NCBI GenBank assembly: GCA_026770585.1
Contig: MU646314.1
Span: 854,415 to 872,096, forward strand
Length of the DNA: 17,682 nucleotides
DNA from: Baffinella frigidus
Lineage: Eukaryota > Cryptophyceae > Cryptomonadales > Baffinellaceae
Direction: 5' to 3'
The position numbers and the translations under genes were made by a program. A model generated the notes under the pieces. That model was not told the origin of the DNA, did no database searches, and worked only from the letters and a program-made list of their open reading frames with translations. Positions 1 to 7,100 of this stretch are shown in pieces; the stretch's first letter is position 1, and each line of letters opens with the position of its first letter.

Positions 1-175
1 CCAAAAACAAATCAGTTCAATCCACCACATCAATACCCGCCCCCCCCCCCCTCCCGCGAAACTCCAAGACGCTTGTGCAATGCAATGCTGAATCGCGCCC
101 CATTGCGCCTCTCCTTGCGCCAGGCTAAAAAAAACACTCTTTGTAAGGTCGAATTTTTGAGGCAGTGTAGAAGGT
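1..175. other. Unassigned edge sequence
   Basis: No coding exon or element was recognised here. A run of 12 C occupies 40-51. It lies downstream of the last minus-strand exon seen and could be intron or 3' flank of that gene. Confidence 0.4.
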
Positions 176-326
176 GGATCTCATAGGGCATCGATTTTAA
201 TCTAAAACTATCGGATTCAATGAAAATTACTACACGAATGCTTTAATATTACTGTTGAAACTCATTATGTGTAGTAAATTTCATGGACAGAAAGGTTTAA
301 ATTGTAACCGTTTTCCTATGAGATCC
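176..326. mobile_element. MITE-like element, family A, copy 1
   Basis: The ends are perfect 12-bp inverted repeats, GGATCTCATAGG at 176-187 and its complement at 315-326. An inner inverted pair, AATTACTACAC and GTGTAGTAAATT, flanks the centre. The same plan, with the same inner pair, recurs at 4198-4389. There is no coding capacity, so a non-autonomous DNA transposon is the simplest reading. Confidence 0.7.
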
Positions 327-402
327 CGGGAGAGGATCACCAGAAGACTCCGACGACAGCCGCACGGCGAGTGTGAGCGCGTGAGATGCCTGTTCAGGGT
401 TG

Positions 403-580
403 AGGATTAGGGTTTAGAATTTAGGGTTTATGGTTTATGGTTTATGGTTTATGGTTTAGGTTTGGGGGTTTAGGGATTAGGGTTTAGGGTTTAGGGTTTA
501 GGTTTTAGGGTTCAGGGTTTGGGGTTTAGGGTTCAGGGTTCAGGGTTCAGGGTTTAGGGTTTGGGGGTTAGGGTTTAGGC
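403..580 (+). repeat. Interstitial telomere-like heptamer array (TTTAGGG variants)
   Basis: This stretch is a degenerate array of TTTAGGG, TTCAGGG, TTTATGG and TTTGGGG heptamers, with four or five TTTATGG units near 427-457. The G-rich strand is the plus strand, so the transcript of the minus-strand gene would carry CCCTAAA-type units. It is interstitial, not a chromosome end. Confidence 0.85.
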
Positions 581-864
581 CTCAGGGCCCGGGGTTGGCC
601 TTCTGCAGGGGATCGAGGGAGAAAAACACTTTTGGGAGAAAACTGCACTTTTGGGAGGAAAGAACTTACACAAACGCGCCGTGTCGAAACACACGTGTGC
701 TTTGCCGAAACACAACAGAATTTCCTCAAAACAAAACCCCGTTCACTCAAAAACACAACAGGGTTTCCCCGTCACGCACAAACACCCATTCCACGCAAAA
801 CCCCCCAGCATAATCAGCGCAAGGTTTTTCAGCAGCAGGCCGTGCCTACACCTTCTTAGGCAAA
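581..864. other. Intergenic or intronic stretch, no gene seen
   Basis: No convincing exon is present on either strand. A short direct repeat around CACTTTTGGGAG occurs twice between 627 and 658, and CGAAACACA occurs twice between 687 and 715. Open frames here are short and rich in rare-looking composition. Confidence 0.4.
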
Positions 865-1001
865 GCCATGCAATTCAAACCGTGTTTTCGCTATCTTGGA
901 GTGGATTTTGTGCTATTTTACAGCTATGTCAAAGCTAAGACAGCAAACTCTGAGAACAACCACCCTTAAGATAGCATAAAAGGCGGTTCAAATTGCATGG
1001 C
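865..1001. mobile_element. MITE-like element, family C, copy 1
   Basis: Terminal inverted repeats of 18 bp (16 matches) lie at 865-882 and 984-1001, around GCAATTCAAACCG. Internally GCTATCTT and its complement AAGATAGC form a second inverted pair. Related GCTATCTT-rich elements lie at 12324-12416 and 13040-13143. The element ends 13 bp from the donor side of a minus-strand exon. Confidence 0.65.
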
Positions 1002-1014
1002 CCCGGGCACCAAC

Positions 1015-1185
1015 CTGGATGAGCGTCAACGCCGCGCGGGCGGCGCCCAGCCGAAGAATGACCGCGGCCATGGCGCGGTGCGTCGGGAGGAGGATCGCCT
1101 CCCGGAGCACGCGGTCCCACTGTGACTGGGGACAGTGCGGGGCGAACAGCCGCCCGACGCGCCCCCCCGCGCACACCAGCACCGC
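1015..1185 (-). CDS. Minus-strand gene, most distal candidate exon (57 codons)
   Basis: On the minus strand the exon follows the acceptor CTCTCGCGCAG and ends CATCCAG before the donor GTTGGTGCC. It is 171 nt, open in phase 0 and high in GC at third positions. It encodes AVLVCAGGRVGRLF near the start and an amphipathic Ala/Leu/Arg-rich helix-like second half ending AALTLIQ. A copy of its acceptor plus first codons lies at 1452-1480. This is the best-supported exon of the gene. Confidence 0.6.
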
Positions 1186-4100
1186 CTGCGCGAGAGGGAT
1201 TCCACTCGGAGTCAGAACATCTCGCCTAAGTCAACTCCCCCTGAAAGCCAGTGCCTTAAGTCAAATGCCTGCCCCCAGAGCAGGTCCATCTAAACGAAAT
1301 GGCAACTTACTACCGAGGATCAGCTTTGTTGACTTACGGTAAAACATCCTGGCTCGAAGTGGAGTGAGCAGCATGCCCGCTCACAGGATACTCCCGGACG
1401 TGTTTAGCCAACCGCTTTTCTCGTTCGCGGGTTTAGGGCTTATGTTTTAGCCCCCCGGCGCAGCACCGCCTGCGAAAGACGTAAAAGGTTTGTCCCAGGA
1501 AACGCTGTGCTCACGCGATCTCTCTGAAAATCGAAAAAGAACCGAGTAGTGAGCACCTGGGACAAACCCTGCCCTGCTGAGCCAACAGGCCGTGGAGTTT
1601 CTCGTGCGTGGCTCCTCTGGTTGGTAGCGTTTCTCGGGAATCGAAAGCCACCAACAAAGCCGAAAAAGGCTTTGTTCGCAGCGCGTGCTCGACTCCTCAT
1701 GCATGTGGTTTTCGGGGCGAGCTTAAAAACCGCAAGTTTGAATTGTTGCTCTTAAAAACTTGTAGGGACGCGCCATAATAAAACTCGGGCAGCGCTAGGC
1801 TTTGTTCGTAGTGCGACTCCTCATGGTGTTTTTAGTGCGACTCCTCATGGTGTTTTTCGGGGCGAGTGTGTCGGGGCAAGCGCTGAGGCGTTTCGGGTTT
1901 AGGAGTCAGGGTTCAGCGTTCAGGTTTTAGGGTTTATGGTTCAGGGTTCAAGGATTGGGGTTCGTGTCTCGTGTTCACGGTTTAGGGTTGAGGATTATAA
2001 CCTGCACTTGAGCCAAGGTTTGAGCTTCAGGGTTCAGGGTGTCAACGTTTGGGCCTCAGGGTTCAGGGTGTAAAGTTCAGGGTTTAGGGCTGCCTGCGCG
2101 TGAGCCACGGACGCATATACCTAGAGAGGTGAGACAACCCGTGGCTATCGGGGCAAGAGCTGTGGCGTTTCGTGTTTCGTGTTTCGTGTTTCGTGTTCAG
2201 GGGTTAGCGTTGCCTGGGCGTGAGCCACGGACGCATCGGAGCCGCCAGGAGCGTCCCCCGCGAGCACCCCCTCCAGAATCTGCCCCAGCGCTTCCCCGTG
2301 TAGGCTCGCAACCTGTTGAACACGTGTTTTTTTAGGGCTGACCCCAAACCGTCAACCCTAAAAAAAAACGCGTTCAACAGGAAAACGCGTTCAACCCCAA
2401 ACCGTCAACTCCAGTTTGGAGTTGGGGATAGTCGGGAATTTAACGACCCCCCCCTGCACGATTTGCCCCAGTGCTTCCCCATGCAGGCTCGCAACCTTTT
2501 GAGAACGGGGTTGACGGTTGGGTGGGTGGGAATTGAGGATTTGGTGGTTGGGGGTTGTAGTGCAGGGCTTTCCCGTGCAGGCCCACGACCTGTTGAATTA
2601 AGTGTTCTGGGTTGACGGTTTAGAGTTGACGGTTTGGGGGCTGGGGTTGGTCAGGGATTTAACGGCCAGGACTTGCGGTTTGGGGTTGGGGATGTAAGGA
2701 TTTAGCGGGGGATGGCGTGTAGGGTGTAGGGCTGCGGGTTTAGATTGTAGGGGTTTAGGTGTGATGGTTACGGGTTTATGTTCAAGGGGCTAGGGACTTG
2801 TGCGAAAGGTTTGGAGTCTACGGCGCGTCTCGCAAGGTGACTGGGTGTGATGTTCTAGCTTTGCCTCTCTCGGGTTGACCGACTACTCTCAAGTTGACAC
2901 GCTGGGTCTGCGGTAAACAATCGTCAACTTTGGCGCCAAACTGGAGACGCTCCGGGTGACGTACTACTGGTACCAGCCCGCTGCCCTTCCCACTCAGAAC
3001 ACTACGAGGAACGTTGTAAAGGTCATTGTTGAATTGTTTGTTAAGAAACACGCCAAAAGTCAGCTGTTATTTGCAAACAGCCCGGTCTCACCCAACTGGT
3101 GAGCCCAACCACTTAGCAGCGACCGAGGGCTTTTTCACCTGGAATTCAAGGCGAAATTCCGGTTAGGTTCTAGGGCAATGGATAAGAATCTGGTACAAAT
3201 CGTTTAGATGGACTATATCCGTAAAGCCCCCGGTGGCTGCTAAGTGGTAGACCGAGCCAGCGCTAGCAGGTCCGGGACTAGACCTTTTCGACAGGCAAGA
3301 GCGAGCACAGCCCAGTGACAGCCCTCTCCCCGCTCGCGCCCCCCATCCCGAAGCTTCCCCCAAAGCTCCCTCCCGATGCTGCGAACGACTTGACCCCCTG
3401 CGAGAGAGGAGTTTGACATCGCCGATTTGTTAGATGGATTTTGACATCACCGATTTGGATTTTGACATCGCCGATGTGTTCATGTACATCATTCCTGGTA
3501 GGCGTTCTTGGTAGGCTAAGAAGGCCCACCAAGCAACACAGCGGGCTACGAAGGGATTTCCGGGCGCTGAGAGCCCAAATTTTCGTTACCTTATCCGTAG
3601 AAACCCCCCTATGTCCCGACGGGTTGCCTACTGTAGGATCTTAGGTCTTATCGCTTAGGGGGTATTCACAATCCCTTTGAAGTCCGCCGGGTGGTAAGGT
3701 CGGGGCCGCACAACCTCGCAAGTCCGTACGGTTTAGGGATTAGAGATAGGGTTTAGGGGTTATTGAAAATGCCTTTGAAGTCTGGTGTGTGGAATGCTTG
3801 CAAGCATCCCACCAGGAATGCTGGAAAGGTTGACGCCCTGCGAGAGAGCCCCCCTCAACCACACGAGCCTATCCATGCCAACAGAATCAAAAGTCAATTA
3901 TTGGATTATTGCCCAGGAAACACGCCAAAAGTCAAAAAAACCTACACGCTTTCCGTGTGTCTTTCCCCACAAAAGTTAAAATGTCCTTTTATTCTGTTCG
4001 CATGGATAGCCTCGTGTGGAACCGTTGACTGCCCCTGGCGTATCTGCTACAAGGACCCAGATCCTCGAAGCCTGATTTTTGATATGTACACATCAGCAAC

Positions 4101-7100
4101 CCCTGAGACTGTTGGCTGCACCGAGCAGGGTTGCACCGGGGCACATTGTCGCTACATTCATGCACTTTTGTTGTTCACAATGTCGCTCTCTGACACCGAA
4201 TCTCATATGAAAACACTAATAATTTATAAAAATATAAACACTTGTAGTTTATGAAAACACTTGAAGTTTATAAAAAGTATCAATCAAAATTACTACACAT
4301 TTGCTTCAATGTAACTAATAAAGATCGTTCTGTGTAGTAAATTTCATGAAACTAAGTTTATAAATTGTAAGTGTTTTCATATGAAATCCGCGCAGGCCTT
4401 GCATGTTTGCGCCAGGCAACGCTGGCACTCGCGCCACATTCAACAACAGGCGTATCCACCACCAACTCACACATGATACATAGCATAGGACGAACACATT
4501 TTCAGACGAGTATATAGCATGGGACCAACACGTTTTACATATTACAGGACCAACACATGTCCAGAACACTAACATGATACCCAGCATAGGACCAACCAAA
4601 TGTTCAGACGTTCGAACGCACGCAGGGGAATGTGCTGGCACCAGGAGGTCGTCACGTTCTCAAGATAATTCTTGAATGATTTCTTAGGAAACACGCCAAA
4701 AGTCAGCGATTATTGGTCACGTTCCTCGTAGTGTTCTGAGCGGTAAGGGGAACGTGCTGGCCACACGGTGGACTACGGACCTTTCAACACAAGTCAACTT
4801 GCCCAGAGAAAATCAACTTTCAGGATTTCCTGGTGCAAGTTTGGTCACGTAACACCCCAGAATCCTGCCCCAAATTCAATTCCGAAACCCTCGAAGGCCA
4901 CCGAGTGGTACCAGTAGTTCGTCACCCGGAGCGTCTCCGGTTTCGGGGGAGGCAAGGGCGCGGTGCATCTCGATTGTCAGCGCCCGCTCGATCCTCTCTG
5001 TCCTCTGTCGATTCGGGTGCAGGGTTTAGGATGTAGGGCCCGGACAGTAGATGACGATTCGCGGGGGGGGCGTGTCAATGCCTAGCTCTGCCTCAGTCTA
5101 TGTCGGCGCACCAATTTGGTGAGCCTGGGCTCTTTCCCGCCTCAAATTTGACGGGTTTGCGCCCGCTCGATCCTCTCTCTCCGCTGTCGATTCCAGAGGG
5201 GGGGGGGTCAATGCGGACATGGATTCATTGAGCTGGAGGCGGCGAGGGAGTCTTGCTCTGCCTGAAAGACGTTTACAGCAGAAACTCCAGTACAAAAGGG
5301 CAGCTACATTACGTTTATGGTGAACCCAGATTTACAGGGGCAGAGCTAGCGAGTCACTCACTGGCTCACATTCCCGCGCGCAAAGAGACGCAATGCCGAC
5401 GGCCGGGTGGTCACGTGCGATCATGTGTTTCTCGCTCTATCACTCGAGTCGACTCGCGTGATACCGAAATTGTAAGCTTCTCGCTCTATCACTCAAGTCG
5501 ACTCGCGTGATGGAGAAATTGTAAGTTTTGTGCGCCGCGGCCAGTTCAACAAGGTCCCCTCCCTACTCTTCAAAGCGTTTCACAGGCGCCAGACCTCCAG
5601 CTCTGTCTCAGGCTATTTGGGCTCACCAATTTAGTGAGCCCGGGCTCTCCCCCCCTCCAAAGGTGATGGATTTGTACCGCACACCCAGCATGTCAACTTG
5701 CGAATAGTCTGACAGTCAACCGGAGTGAGACAGAGCGCAGCTCCACTGGCCCTCCGAAGTGGACCAGAACGTAAATCTGGCGTTGTGAATTTCAGGCGGG
5801 CTTTGAGCCATTCGCCTCAAACTTCGAGGCTTGCCAGGCGGAAATCGAGAAAACTACAATCGACGTTTGGTCAACTTCGGAGGGCTCGTGGCACCTGCGA
5901 GCAGTCGGCAGCAAGGGTGCCAACAGACTCCTCAGTAGCCCCTGGAAGCGAGTCGATGCTCTCCGTCCCCGTCTGCCCGCCTCCTGTTCGCAGGGGCGGG
6001 GGTGCAGTTGAGGGCACTGCTGAGTGGAATCGGATGCGTGCAGCAGGGGCATGTGGCAGGGCAGGTTAATGAGACGTGGCGTTGGGACTCGTCTGCCCGC
6101 CTCCTCTTCGCAGGAGGGGGGTTGCATGCCGGTGAGTGCACTGATGACTGGTGACTGGTGATGATGACTCGTGACTGAAGATTTTCGTATACGTTATATA
6201 CTTGGTGATACACGACTCTGGGTAGGTCCTCGAGATTATCTTCTCTCTCGTGTGACTGATGACTGATGACGATGACTGATGACTGGATGATGATGACGGA
6301 TGGCTGATGAGCTGATGCGTGGGAACGGAAGCGGGTCCGTGCAGCAGAGTCAGTCCTCGTGGCTGTCCACCTCCTGTTCACCACGCGAGCTTTTCGGCGT
6401 CACACGGACGAATCCTGGTGCTGCCATCGTTTGTTCTAGACACTGGGGAGGGGGTGCATGCCGTTGAGTGTTCATGGTTCAGGGGTTGGGAGCCTGGTTG
6501 GGAGCCTGGGGTGCAGGGTTCAAGGCTAGGGGTTGTCTTGTTGACGCAGTTCAAAGTCCTGCGGTAGAGCTACCACCTGCCGCTCGCAGTGGAGGGTCAG
6601 CAGTTTTGAGTGCACTGATGAGTGATGCGTGGAACCTGCGGCCCGTGCAGCTCGGGCATGTGGCGGAACAGGTGTGCGTTGAGTGTTTATTGTTTATTGT
6701 TTATTGTTTATTGTCTATTGTTTATTGTTCATTGTTCAATGTTTGTTATGTAGTGTTTATAATTTAGTGTTGATGATCTAGGGTTTAGGGATTGGGGTGT
6801 AGGGTCCAGGGTGTATGGTTTATGGTTTATTGTTTATTGTTTATTGTTTATTGTTTATTGTTTATTGTTTATTGTTTATTGTTTATTGTTTATTGTTTAT
6901 TGTTTATGGTTTCGGGTTAAGCACACCTGATCCCCCGGCGGCGTGGGAGAGGCCGAGCGCCGTGCGGGCGTCCGCGAGCGCCGCTGCCACCCCGCCAGAT
7001 TCAACAGCTGGCGCATCAATCAATACCGTCCCCTCCCTCCTCTTCGCCACGCGCCACGCTGTCACACCCGCTGCGCCTTGCGCACTGCACGGACGTCGCG

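Noticed and set aside
403-580. Left-hand telomere
   Set aside because: A left telomere would show CCCTAAA on plus; here plus is TTTAGGG, units are degenerate, and unique sequence lies further left.
3763-4254. Intact plus-strand gene
   Set aside because: The frame crosses an exon-acceptor copy and ends inside a MITE-like element; kept only as a doubtful fragment.
5792-6384. Minus-strand open frames of 111 and 150 codons
   Set aside because: They are mostly the TGACTGATGA repeat and duplicated acceptor segments; the splice-bounded exon at 5895-5972 uses a different frame with better character.
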